From positions 62,001 through 126,000 of the forward strand of contig JAPDRQ010000070.1 in NCBI GenBank assembly GCA_030247915.1: a stretch of 64,000 nucleotides of DNA. The letters are read 5' to 3'. The notes beneath the pieces are model-generated. The model searched no databases. It worked only from the letters and a program-made list of their open reading frames with translations, and was not told the origin of the DNA. Position numbers and translations under genes: made by a program. Every line of letters starts with the position of its first letter. Position 1 is the stretch's first letter. Shown here in pieces: positions 1-10,647 of this stretch. This DNA comes from Neophaeococcomyces mojaviensis. Its lineage: Eukaryota; Ascomycota; Eurotiomycetes; Chaetothyriales.

Positions 1-88
1 TACCCTAAACCGGGCTGCAACATGAGTCAGGTGAATTTAGTCCACAGGTAACATTCAGATTCATCCACACGCTAGCAGTGAGCTCTTC

Positions 89-2226
89 TCATACCAGAAT
101 AATCTCCTCTAAGACGGTACTCTCATCTTCCCAAGCCTCTCCATGCATGATACCGTGGACATGCGCATGAGTGACCAATCGGTACACAAGCTTTCCGTCT
201 TCCTGAGTGGAATCCGTGGTGCCACCACCCTCAACCACAGGTCTTAGGATTATCGGCATCGCTAAGCCTGCCACAACTGCGATTTTGTCTCCTGCCTGCA
301 CGAGATTCACCGCTTTTGCTCGTCCGTTCTGATTAGTCTCAACTCGCGCCGCCGCCGTGCCCATTCTCCCTGCCTCCGTGACGAAAAATCCTTTCCTGTT
401 CGAGTAAGTTAACACTCTGGTATGAAAAGATCCACCCGGCCTCATCTCGAATGCTGCTACTGCTATGGTCTCTGGTGGGAACTGCCTGATCACCTGCTCT
501 GCGACGGCATCCTCGATACTTCTAAGGCCTACTTGAACGCCATAATGAGCACGAAAGACTTCGACATCCGGATTCGGAGAGGACATTATTGCGAACCAGG
601 CATTGAAAGCCGAAAGTTCATCGTCATTTATCCAGTAGTCGTGCAATAGAATCCGGCGCAATGCTTGCTTAGGTGTTTCGCCTGTGGTAGAGTAGTTGTC
701 GTACCAACTGCAAATTTCGACCCAAGATTTGAGAATCGTGTATGCCTCGTATAGCTCATGCTTGTATGAATCAAACACCGAATTGCTGCTTGAACTATCC
801 TCGGATCTTTTCAACTGAGCAAGGATGCTCTCAATATTAGCGAGACCACAGAAGGGCTCACCGCATAAGATAACTTCGTCTACGATCTTTCCTCGTAAGA
901 GCAGTTTACAACCCTCAGCCGAGAATTCCCACGTCGGTTCTGCGGGACCTGCAGCACAAAAGCGGCCTCGTACCTCTGCGATTCGACAATCACCGTTTCC
1001 TTTGCCTCGCCAGCCAGGATCGCTCCAGTCTGGGACCCATGAAGCTAAGTCAGGTCGAAGATGGCGATAATCTGAGGGGGCATCAAGCAGAACATAGAGG
1101 TTTTTGTCAGACTCGATACAGGCGATCGTGAGCTCCCGGTAGATGTCCTCAACTGACTTTGAGTAATCTGGCGCGGGTAATGTATTTGCTATTTTCAGCT
1201 CTTGGAACACACCATAAAGCGCAAAGACTTTGTCCTTGACATCCGTAGCTACTTTCTCTCGTGAGTCAACCATGATCGGCCAAACCATCGCAGTCTTCAT
1301 AAGGTCTCCTGGCTTCCGCTCATATACTTCTCTCATCAATGGATATCGTTCCAGGATGATCATAGTAACAAGTCGTTTATGTAATTTGACTGTCCTCGAC
1401 AGATCAACCCAGTCATAGTGACAGATCAGCAGGGCATCGGTAGCAAGGATCAAATCACGCCAAGGAAGCTGATCTAAGGGATCTGGCCCATTATAGATGA
1501 TAACATTGTAGCCTTTCGCCAGAGCGACTTCTTGAACTGTCCACATTCGACTAAAGTACGGTTTGTGATACAGTGGCCTAAGTACGTCATCTGAGGGATG
1601 TTGGGTAGCTGTTGTATGGTTAGCATGTCAACAACAGAACGAGAATTTGTTCAGTGGCCTGACAACAATACCTAGCGGAGCCAAGACTTGCCTTCTTTCA
1701 ACGTCCGCGCTTTCGCACGCATTTGTTGCTGGACCAGTAGCTCTTCTCCCGAAGCCATTCCTATCCCTTGCCGTACACTTCCAATGTCCTTAATGATTTC
1801 GACAGCTTTGCGTACATCCCCATCCCATTCGCCTAGCCAAACAACAACTTGATCGGCACCTTTGTAGATCTCACCCATAAGCGCTACTTGAACGTTTTTC
1901 TCTGCCACACTTGTCTGATCAATGCATATGCTATCGATCCAAAGTGTGATCGTTTCTTGAGGTTTTCGCAGTTTGACAATGGCGGCAAAGCAGTTCTTTG
2001 TGACATAGAGATTGCCACGAGCGCAGAAAGCTGGGCAATTTGGGACTTGCCCTTCCCACGTGTATGACAATGCTGAGTATTTTGGAAATGGATCATCATC
2101 CAGAGACACCTGCCTCAGCTCGCATCGTAGCTCTGTAGAAGACTCCAGAGCTGGTTGGACGTCTAGGACGCGGATGTTTCGCAATGCCGTGAGCGGGACG
2201 TGATTGTATACTGGAGGGGCGGACAT
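89..2226 (-). CDS. HET-domain (heterokaryon incompatibility) protein
   Basis: Predicted 684-aa protein in two exons, 2226-1692 and 1608-89. The N-terminal HET domain (about residues 47-135) shows the family landmarks YSALSYTWE near 50-57, LWIDSICIDQ at 95-104 and VVVWLGEWDGD near 127-137. After the junction comes KPYFSRMWTVQEVALA, the usual third HET block, then a long variable C-terminal half. HET proteins trigger cell death on fusion of incompatible hyphae; that is family knowledge. The exon 1 frame meets TAG at 1672-1674 just before a GT, so a GT-AG intron at that spot would follow a stop. An 83-nt GC-AG intron (donor GCAAGT ending at 1691, acceptor AACAG at 1609) joins the exons in phase 1 with no stop. 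If that intron is not spliced, the gene is broken. The start is the first ATG, directly before the conserved N-terminus. Confidence 0.85.
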
Positions 2227-3826
2227 ATTGGTATCAGCCGCTACACAGGAGCTATAACTTCGCCGCCTGTGGTTCTTACTGACGCGAGGCGCATAGGATG
2301 TGGCTGGATTGGCTGTGTGAGCGATCAGACAAAAGTGATTTCATCAGAACTTCGTCTTTATCAACGCCTCCATCGGTCGCTTGTATTGGAGATTTTCGGG
2401 TGGTAGTATTTCTGAATTTCGAGGTTGTCATCCAGCTGCACTGGAGCCTGACCACGCGTAGGCCAGATAGGACAAGCATCGAATGAGCGAGAACGAGTCC
2501 ACTACTCGAATTCGCCTTGCGACCCCACCCTAAGCTGCACCCCGCTCGATATGCAAAATTCGCCGTCTTGGAAGCGCAGGGATGTTTCAATGCCAGAGAA
2601 AAGAGACGACGAAGAAAAAATTGAGAGCATCGCTTAGTATCAGTCACTGTAGGCGCCCATGGGCCACTCAGTCTGCACTTTTAGATCTACTCAATCCGGT
2701 TTTGGAGGAATTCTGGTCCTCGTTGCCAATGCATTTGTTAGTAGTTACACTAGAAGAGAAGCACTCCAGGCGGCAGCGGAAAGAGACCATATGGAGCCAG
2801 CAGAGAAACTGCTAGCTCCCAGCATAAAGAGACTTTCGTCTCCATGGTGTTACTGAAATACGCGAAAGTTTAATTCTTTTGAGGTCTGCTTGATCATTCA
2901 TGTATATTTTCGTCCACATATCCAATTTATCTTCACTTTGATCTCTATTCATCAATCAATAACATTAATGGCCTTTTCGTATAAGCTTATCCCAATACGT
3001 CTTTGCAGGCTGCAATGGCATACTACTTGGGCAGCACTATTCTAGCGACTATATTAAATCCAAGTTTGCCTGGCATCACAAGGATATGGACTACAGATTC
3101 TTCAAAGAATCAATTAAGGTGCCAAAAACCCCTAATTGGCCTCATTTCTTCCCAGCTAGTTATAAAGACGTTTCTGACTGTCTTAAAGGGCGAAGTATCA
3201 TTCATTGGTACTCAACGAGGCTTATCGACCTTGATGAACTTTGTTAGCTTCGATGACATGGTTGTGCGGAAAGGAGGTTTTGTAGAGGTATTACATTCTT
3301 GACGATATACAATGTGGGTACTATGCATATTGCCTGCATCTATATAATTGAACCCTCGAGGATCTGCAGCATTTTTTGGACCTTGCTAGATTCGTCAATC
3401 GTCAGAGCTCTGGAGATCGGTTCAGTGGCTGATGTCTCGCAAAATAAACTAGAAGGGCAAAATACAATCGTAATCCAGTAAGCTTCTCCAGAGAAAGTGT
3501 GCTCTTCCAAATGCTGCAAACTAAGCAGCGCAAATATCTTGTCCTTGGATCTGTGCTTGGTTTGCAGGCATGTTCACTGAGAGACCGTACAGCAGCTGGT
3601 TTAGATGTGAGTATTGGTTGACACGCATTTCAATCAGGAATAGTAGAGCCGACCGTTTTTGCATGAAACCTGACCGATCCATTAGGTTTGCGGCCTCAGC
3701 ATTGAGAGTTCCTCGATTCAACTACTATTGATAGCGTGTCCCGAAAGAAGTCACCATCAATTCAAGCATTGCTTCAGTACAGGCCAACCTCTTCTGCCAT
3801 CAATAATTCCTGAATAACGTAGCTTT
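2227..3826. other. intergenic, no supportable gene
   Basis: About 1.6 kb upstream of the HET gene. Open frames here are short, overlap on both strands and resemble no family I know. It should include the HET promoter. A 66-codon minus-strand frame at 3521-3721 was considered but nothing supports it. Confidence 0.5.
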
Positions 3827-3982
3827 TCAACCACTAAGGCCGACAGGTCGTCTCTTCAATGAACTCTGCCCAATCAGATCCGCTGATTCTACAGTAACAG
3901 TACGGCCTCGCAAATCCAACCATTCTGGCAGTGGCACCAAGTCTAGCCACACTGCGACAAAATTGGCATTTGCGTAGACCCT
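3827..3982 (-). pseudogene. possible coding remnant next to element copy 2
   Basis: A 52-codon minus-strand open frame starts exactly at the inner edge of the MITE-like copy at 3983-4170 and ends in TGA at 3827-3829. The translation (ANANFVAVWLDLVPLPEW near its start, then DLRGRTVTVESADLIGQSS) has protein-like composition. There is no start codon, and no continuation is visible on the far side of the element. I do not recognise a family. It may be the tail of a gene broken by the insertion, or chance. Confidence 0.25.
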
Positions 3983-4170
3983 TGTCACGAAACCAGGAGT
4001 AATAGGTTCAGAAGAGCCGAGCTAATGAATCTCTCATACGGACAGTATGGAAGATCTATCGCATTTTCCCTTTTCTCTAAGCACTGTATCGTTATCTGCA
4101 AAGATAGGCGTTAATCAAACAGACTCTATACGGCTCAGCCTCCTGGTTCGTTACTACACCGGTCCTGATA
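3983..4170. mobile_element. MITE-like element, diverged copy 2 (188 bp)
   Basis: Aligns by eye along its whole length with the element at 5007-5260. Both begin TGTCA(C/T)GAA and end GGTCCTGATA. Shared interior blocks include a CATACG...GTATG core and CTGTATCGTTATC (GTTGTATCGTTATCC in copy 1). It has one palindromic core where copy 1 has two. No clear target-site duplication remains (ACCCT before, AAGGC after), so it looks older. Confidence 0.65.
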
Positions 4171-4593
4171 AAGGCATTATGCAGTCAGTAAAGTAGAAAA
4201 CGGTATTGAGATATCCCCTTTTATAGTAACTTACACGTCAAAACTGTTTTTGAGGAGTCAATTGCTGTTTAAAAGCATGGAGGAGTTTTACAGAAGAGTC
4301 CTAAGAAAGACGGGAGGTGTCAAAACATTTAAAAGTTGAGGCACCATGGCTAATGCACCACGCAGGTCATTTAGTCGTACAAGGACGTAGTTTAGTCTTT
4401 GGAGTAGTTCTAAAGTAAGAGCTAGTCCGTGGCTTTCTCAATACTCCTCATAGATGCGTCTGGTGTGATATGCTTGTGCGTATTTCGAACTAGTTCTTAT
4501 GCTAATCTGCTTGCATTTTAAGACCTATCCGCTTTTTGGCTTTTTCGCTTTTCCATAGGACCAAGATTGGCATCCTCTATTCTTGAAGTGTCT
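4171..4593. other. intergenic, nothing recognised
   Basis: Sequence between element copy 2 and the 3' end of the esterase gene. It should hold the esterase transcription terminator, but I cannot place a poly(A) signal with confidence. Confidence 0.4.
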
Positions 4594-5836
4594 CTACAAT
4601 GATCGAGCTGCAAAGAATTCCAGAACCTTAGATGTGAAGTCCAACGACTGATCTTTGCAGTCTGCGCGCGCTCCATCGGTATTATCGCTCCTGTCGTCTG
4701 GCCAGCAGTGTCCCAAGTTGTAAAGGGCGTAATGCTGGATCACGTTCTTGACCCCATTGCAGGATGAGTACACGACCTTCTTGTATTCATTAGATTCAGG
4801 AAGCTCCTGCCTGTCCATGCAATTGTTTCGGGTAGACCACCATCCAAGCCACTGGTCAATGGCGGGCGTTTCTCCTCCCAGGCGGGGACCACCTTCGTAC
4901 TTGATCGTGTCGTCCTTGAAGCCGTGTGCCTGTATAATTTTGCGTGGCCGCATACCTCCGCATGGATAAAGTCCGTTGTCTTTATAGAGCGCTGGAGCTG
5001 CCATTGTGTCATGAATCTCAGGAAAAATAAGTTCAGGAACATACCGACCGATTCCCCATACGAATCGTATGGAGAATCGGCCTTACCATTTCGGGAATTG
5101 CCAAGAGCCGGACTGACGAGCCTCCCATACGAATCGTATGAGAGATCCGTCTTACCTTCTCTTCCCTTAAGCGTTGTATCGTTATCCATAGGATAGGCAT
5201 AATAATACTCAGATTCAATAGGCTTCGATCTCCCGGCCCAATGCTACGCTGGTCCTGATACATTGCGAAAGCTGCAAACTCGTTTCCGTTGTCCGAACAT
5301 GCGAGGAGATCGACAAAACCACCACCGTTTGATTTACCCGAGGCATAAATTTGCTTAGGGTTGACGCAATAGTTGTTACGGATATGGGCAACAAGGTCGC
5401 TAGTAAATTGGAGGTCGTCAACTCCATGCGTAGAGTAGGGAGCACCCTGCCAAGATTCGTCGACTCCCAGAGGATATACGACCAGGTACTCCTTTCCTTG
5501 TGGATAGTTGTAATACTGAGAGTTCTCATGCTGATTTTTTGGCGAGCCACTGTTGCCGTGAAAATCAATGATCAGCTTGCGTGGCGTGTTTCTGTCATCA
5601 TCATATCCGTCTGGTACATACATGCCATAGTAACGTGTACGGCCACCAGATTGAATCTCGCGATTGCCGTTTGGAGCGTCATGGTAGCCTGAATTGTGCG
5701 ATATGCCACATCCAGGGGTGCCAGCTGCATCAGCACGTCCAAGATTGGAGCTGATAACTGAAGCAACTAGCAGCACGGCGTTGAATATGCTGGCTCTGAA
5801 AGTAATATCAATAATGCTGCGCAGAGAATGCTTCAT
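4594..5836 (-). CDS. secreted PHB-depolymerase/feruloyl-esterase-like serine esterase, interrupted by a MITE
   Basis: Alpha/beta-hydrolase of the LpqC/CE1-like group, likely extracellular. The start at 5836 gives a hydrophobic signal-like stretch (about residues 15-36). Next come RKLIIDFHGNSG (86-97, oxyanion-loop type) and the nucleophile elbow GKSNGG with Ser near 169. GHCWPDD near the C-terminus supplies the likely catalytic His. After AAFAM (residue 192) the gene runs into the element at 5007-5260, then resumes as AAPALYKDNG. Deleting the element and one CATTG copy restores FAAFAMAAPALY exactly. The unspliced frame stops in the element at 5033. An in-frame intron 5155-5017 (GTAAGA...CTGAG, 139 nt) would bypass that stop and leave a 40-residue insertion, for 367 aa. 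Whether the product is active is unknown. Confidence 0.75.
5007..5260. mobile_element. MITE-like element, copy 1 (254 bp), inside the esterase gene
   Basis: Flanked by a perfect 5-bp direct repeat CATTG (5002-5006 and 5261-5265). Ends are weakly inverted: TGTCATGA against TATCAGGA, 6 of 8. It contains the palindromic core CATACGAATCGTATG twice, about 69 bp apart, each followed after some 14-16 bp by (C)CTTACC, which on the minus strand reads as a GTAAG splice donor. A second, diverged copy lies at 3983-4170. No coding capacity, so presumably non-autonomous. The superfamily is not identified. Confidence 0.75.
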
Positions 5837-7999
5837 AGGTAGTGAGTCTGCCGATGGATGATTGTTGAAGAGAAAAGAGAGGGTTGAACAAAAGTGAACT
5901 GATGTCCTGAGGGAAGAGAAGAGATGCGGGAGGTACAGCAGATAAACACATTTTTGTGATTGCAGCCATCTGCAATGTGGAATACCATGGCAGTTCAACA
6001 GCTTCGAACGCGGATCGTTTTCGCAACCACTATTCATTGGAAGAGGTAACTAACCAGAACGACCGACCTTCTCTTCCAACCAGTCGAGAGGTAACAGATG
6101 TTGAGAGCGGAAGAGAAGGCATTGGGCCCACCTTTGTCTTACACGTTTCGAGTCCAGTTCACACTCTCTTCAATCTTCGATATGGCGTCGTAGAAATATT
6201 GGACAACGTGTGTCATCTTTCCACGACAAATTCTATGTCTAACTGTGGTGTCTCTCGATGCACAGCATTAGCCCCTCAAGCGTGTCCCCTTTTAGTAGAA
6301 CGCACCATCTCTTACGAGATAGTTTCGGTCCGTCACTGAATTTAAGCTTTGCAAGATTTCCCATGTAGTATTGACACTGCCCACACACTCTTAGTTCTTC
6401 CTCCGTGATCGTAAACCTTTCTTGCATTTTCCTCACCGGGAGCTCTATCTGGCTCACTGATGCTTAGGGCCTTGAAGCTGACCGACTTTGACAGGCAATC
6501 AGGGTCGCTGCGGCTGCCAGTCGAGCTTTTTTTGCCTGTCAAGGATGGCCAAGGCATAAATTTCATCGACGACTGCCCGAAACCAAGACATGCACCTGTA
6601 TCCGGAGGCTGGTGTTGCCTTAGCAGTTCACTTCAGTATTCACTAGCAACATCAGCTTCTTTCGAATGAAGTTGTCGTTCTCATTCTTGGACATTGGCAA
6701 ATTCGGCTCGTAATTATACACGCAGACGTTTCTCTATATGCTGATTAAATAGCAATATTACGCAGGTTATTTGTACATCGCATCAAGCTGACTCGCTCTT
6801 TGTGCTATAACAATAAATATGCTGTGAAGCGACCTTCACTTTATGACAGACATTGCAACAACAACAACAGACCTGTAGCTGCCACTTTCGGCCATCAAAG
6901 ATTGCATTCGCTGAAGCAGTTAATAACAGTAAAATTGTTGTGCGATCTGCTAAGGATTTTGGAATTGAGTACATTCTGCTGTCTGCGCAATTCTTTCGAG
7001 CATAGTCTATCACAGATAGAACTCCATTGTGCAAAGCCTTGAGTCAACCTTGTCTTCGAAGGTATATTGCTCTTGACATACACTTCACCAGCATTGATTA
7101 GTGGTGAAACCTGAATGCAGGTGAGGTTGAATGTGTTTCAAATGTGTTTGCTGAGCGACATATTGCATCTGAAACAATAACAGGTAGCGCCAGTAGATCC
7201 GCCTGGTTACGAACAATTGGATTTCGGCATGCCCACCAGGTCCGACAGGACTGATGACTGTGTGCTACTCTGTTTCAATCCATAGCTAGGCTAGTTCCGA
7301 GAAACTTCTAAACACCTGGTATGCCTCGTCGTTTTGCTTTCAATCGCTATCTGCCAGGACTTCTCCACGTTTAGAGCTTGTTCGTGACTCAGTGAGGGCA
7401 GCTAGATGTCGCTCTCGACCCAGCCTCTTTCAACTAAGAGACCGTGGAGGTCGCCAACATGGCGCCGGAATTTCTGTTCGTTGATGAACATACCTCGGCA
7501 ACCGTCATGAGCAGTCGAAGAGGCCGTTTCATCAAATGCGGTTGGTCATCCACGAATCTTAGTGATACCCATCATTGTCAGTGTTAATAGTGAAATCAGC
7601 TTTCTGAGCTCATAAACATGAACATAGACGAATGAAGAACTCTCTTGTTATGCCTTCAGTCAGCAGTGGCAGTGCAGCGCCCATATTTTTGTCTCTTCCT
7701 TCTTTAGAAGCGGATGTCGTGCACATTGGTCAGGTGGTTCAGAAATCGGTCTTGGTATTGCGCAGGCGCCACGGCGGCAGCGTGGATGGTACATGACTGT
7801 ATATTGTATGCAGCCTTCCAATAAGCACCCATAAAGGAGACTGCTGCACCATACCTGCTCTAGTCATCGCTACTCAGAAGACAGTTGCGCTGTCGAAGTT
7901 TCATAAATCGACTTTTTCACAGGTCTAACTCTCCTATGCGGCTGTTGTATTCTAGGGGCACAGCCACTTTAATACAGAGACAGCGATACCAAGACAGGA
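5837..7999. other. long intergenic region, no supportable gene
   Basis: About 2.1 kb upstream of the esterase, presumably with its promoter close to 5837. I see only short overlapping frames of up to about 130 codons with no family resemblance. Confidence 0.45.
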
Positions 8000-8545
8000 A
8001 TGCCTGTGCCGTACTCGAAAGCTCCATATGTCGATGGGGATACTCTCCAGAATGACTGGAGTATTGAAGAGATTGAAAAGTTCATCCGAGTGTCTGTAGG
8101 ATCCGTTGCACAGGCATCGTCCCCAAATTTCCAGAATCAACATCCTGAGCCAGACAATATCACTTCGCTGATCTATACGCGCAAGCTAGATACAGGGAGA
8201 GTTGTTTATTTGGCCGTACCCATGCTGGTCATTGCTGTCGGAGAAGCAGTGCTCCTATATTTGACTGTGCGCCTCCATGAACGGCAAAAACTGCCACTCA
8301 TGCGTATGACGCCCATTAGCGAGCTTCTAGAAAGTTGTCAAACTGAATTCTTCCTCAAACACTTCGAAAGTCTCGATGTACACGACGCGGCGCAGCTTTT
8401 AAGGCTAAGCTCAATCAAAGTCATGTTCGGGTGGACCCAGGGCACGACAAAGAAACATGTTGCTGGCTTGAGCTCACGACTGGTCAAGTGCGAGATAAGC
8501 AAGACTCGTCATCTCATCCGGTATGGGAATCTGCTTGAGTACTGA
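8000..8545 (+). CDS. hypothetical protein with one possible membrane segment
   Basis: ATG-started 181-codon frame. Residues about 69-90 (VVYLAVPMLVIAVGEAVLLY) form one membrane-length hydrophobic stretch, followed by a basic segment RLHERQKLPLMRM. The rest is mixed polar and helical. I do not recognise a family. It is isolated between two gene-poor stretches, so it could be a terminal fragment of a larger membrane protein or a spurious frame. Confidence 0.35.
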   Translation: MPVPYSKAPYVDGDTLQNDWSIEEIEKFIRVSVGSVAQASSPNFQNQHPEPDNITSLIYTRKLDTGRVVYLAVPMLVIAVGEAVLLYLTVRLHERQKLPLMRMTPISELLESCQTEFFLKHFESLDVHDAAQLLRLSSIKVMFGWTQGTTKKHVAGLSSRLVKCEISKTRHLIRYGNLLEY

Positions 8546-9128
8546 CGAAGACAACGATGTAGGTAGCCTTCAAACTGGACTATGAGGTAATCTTTAATTC
8601 ACTACTTGGTAGTCTGGTATATCGATGATTAATTAGTTATAATGAGCATAGTTAGTCAAAAGTTGGACCTGAGCTGTTAGTCTTCTTGCCTGGAGGTATT
8701 TGATTTCGAATTGAAATCCTGATTCGGCAACTGTGGATTCCAGATTTCGCATGTTGCCAAGGCCTCTGGCCTCCAATGCTCGATCGCAATCTTCGGCCAA
8801 TTGATCATGCCGGATACCGACCACTTCATCTTCAGCATTAAATGGATCAAATCGACTTGTCTCTCTGAATATGGCAAGACGTAATAGACAATGGTGACTA
8901 TAGGTGTTGCCGTCCAGGGTTCTACACGTGTGGTGGGCAATTATAAAACCATGATACCAGAAGAAGTAAAAACCACAGAAAATTCTGCCGAGAGTGAGCC
9001 AATCGTGAAATATTTTGTCATGTCAATTTTTGCAACCATTATCAGGACTCACTGACACCACTCATACCAAGGACGTTCTATTGATATGAAGGGTTGACCC
9101 ATACAAGAACATTAATCACTACCTGACA
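8546..9128. other. intergenic, MTD1 upstream region
   Basis: Nothing recognised except that it must carry the promoter of the gene starting at 9129. Confidence 0.4.
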
Positions 9129-10376
9129 ATGTCGTCCGACACGCCTTCCTCATGCAAGGTCATACTCGCCGGCACCATCGCAAAGAGTCTCCTAGCAGAA
9201 GTCAAAGCCGGTCTAGCTGCCTTAAATGGAAGGCAACCACACCTCCTGGGCGTACTGGCCAACAACGATGCCGCTGCCAAAGTCTACGCTGATTGGACTC
9301 AGAGGACATGTGAAGAGAAGTAAGCCGCTGATCGTACTAGCGTCCCGAACCAGTTGTCAACAGCCTTGACCGATCACCACCAGCATGTTCCAAAACTAAC
9401 CACTCTGCTATAGTGGATTCAAGTACTCCTTAGCCCAAGTTGAGAAAGACTCAGTCGAAGAAACCATCATCGCCGCCAACGCCAACGCCTCCATCGACGG
9501 AATCATAGTCTACTATCCTATCCACAACAACCGCCAAGACTCCTATCTCCAAAACGTCGTCTCATTATCCAAGGATGTCGAGGGCCTAACCCACAAGTAC
9601 ATCTTCAACATGTACCAGAACATCCGCTTCCTCGACCCGACCTCTGCCCCCCCATCTCAAAAATCAATCCTCCCATGCACGCCACTAGCCGTGATCAAAA
9701 CCCTCGAGTATCTGCACATCTACAACATCATCCTGCCCTACGGCAACCGCCTCTTCGGACACACAATATGCGTCGTCAACCGCTCCGAAGTCGTGGGCCG
9801 ACCACTCGCGGCCCTGCTCGCGAACGACGGCGCCACAGTGTACAGCGTCGACATAAGCGGGGTGCAGAAGTTTACGCGCGGCGAAGGCCTGAGGAAGCGG
9901 AAACACGACGTGGAGGAGATGGAAGGGTGGTGCCTGAAAGACGCGGCACCGCTGTGTGATGTCGTTGTTACAGGGGTGCCAGGTGACAAGTTCAAATTCG
10001 ATGTCGGGTTGCTGCGCGAGGGTGCAGTATGTGTGAATTTCAGCAGTGAGAAGGTGAGTTTTCCACTGTTTGCTTGCTTCACACAACAAGACGATGAGCT
10101 TCGGCTGGGACGTGCTCGGAACGATAGGAATGGGAACAGTCTGTTCGTGCTAACAAAGCTGCGTTACAGAATTTTCCACCAGAAGTCAAACAAAAGGCAT
10201 CCATCTATGTGCCCGCCATCGGCAAGGTTACCATTGCTGTGCTACTGAGGAACTTGTTGCGAATCACGCAAAATAGGCTGCTACAGGAGGGTGTCGATAA
10301 ATCTGGAGAAAACGCTGGTCAACCAAAGACAGAGGCATTGATCAATGGTACGGTCGAGAAAGTGTTGAATCCGTGA
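9129..10376 (+). CDS. MTD1: methylenetetrahydrofolate dehydrogenase (NAD+), cytosolic
   Basis: Oxidises 5,10-methylene-THF to 5,10-methenyl-THF with NAD+ in cytosolic one-carbon metabolism. Three exons: 9129-9319, 9414-10053 and 10170-10376, giving 345 aa. Introns are GTAAGC...TATAG (94 nt) and GTGAGT...TACAG (116 nt). The catalytic-domain text CKVILAGTIAKSLLAEVK and GIIVYYPIHNN is typical of monofunctional Mtd1. A Rossmann region contains VVNRSEVVGRPLAALLANDG and a later VVVTGVPG block. Exon 3 begins NFPPEVKQKASIYVPAIGKVT. Length is near yeast Mtd1 (about 320 aa). There is no formyl-THF synthetase domain, which separates it from the trifunctional C1-THF synthases. The start is the only ATG before the conserved N-terminus. 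Confidence 0.93.
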
Positions 10377-10647
10377 TATCGGCTGTTTTAAATTAGAAGT
10401 GATGGGTTGGATAGAACAAGTGGAGATCGGTAGGCTAGATCACAGCACGATAACAGCGATATAGCAAAGTATGCACGGCGCCATCAAGAAAGGCAAATAA
10501 CAGGTGAAGATTTGACCAAGATCGTAATTCGTGATATCATAAGGGTATCTTAGGTTCATTTGACAAGTCAGCCAGCGCAACCTCCTTTCTTGTGAACGTT
10601 CTCTACTTGTTGTCTTGGCTGCTACGCCGCCAAGGCAACCTCCAAGC

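Noticed and set aside
1..12. TACCCTAAAC at the window start as a telomere repeat
   Set aside because: Only one CCCTAA unit and no array; ordinary sequence follows.
825..1070. Plus-strand frames inside the HET gene
   Set aside because: Antisense shadows of the coding strand.
2276..2647. 123-codon minus-strand frame upstream of the HET gene
   Set aside because: No motif, overlaps several other frames, sits in the promoter region.
8677..8940. 87-codon minus-strand frame with several Trp
   Set aside because: Not supported by any family pattern, and other frames overlap it.
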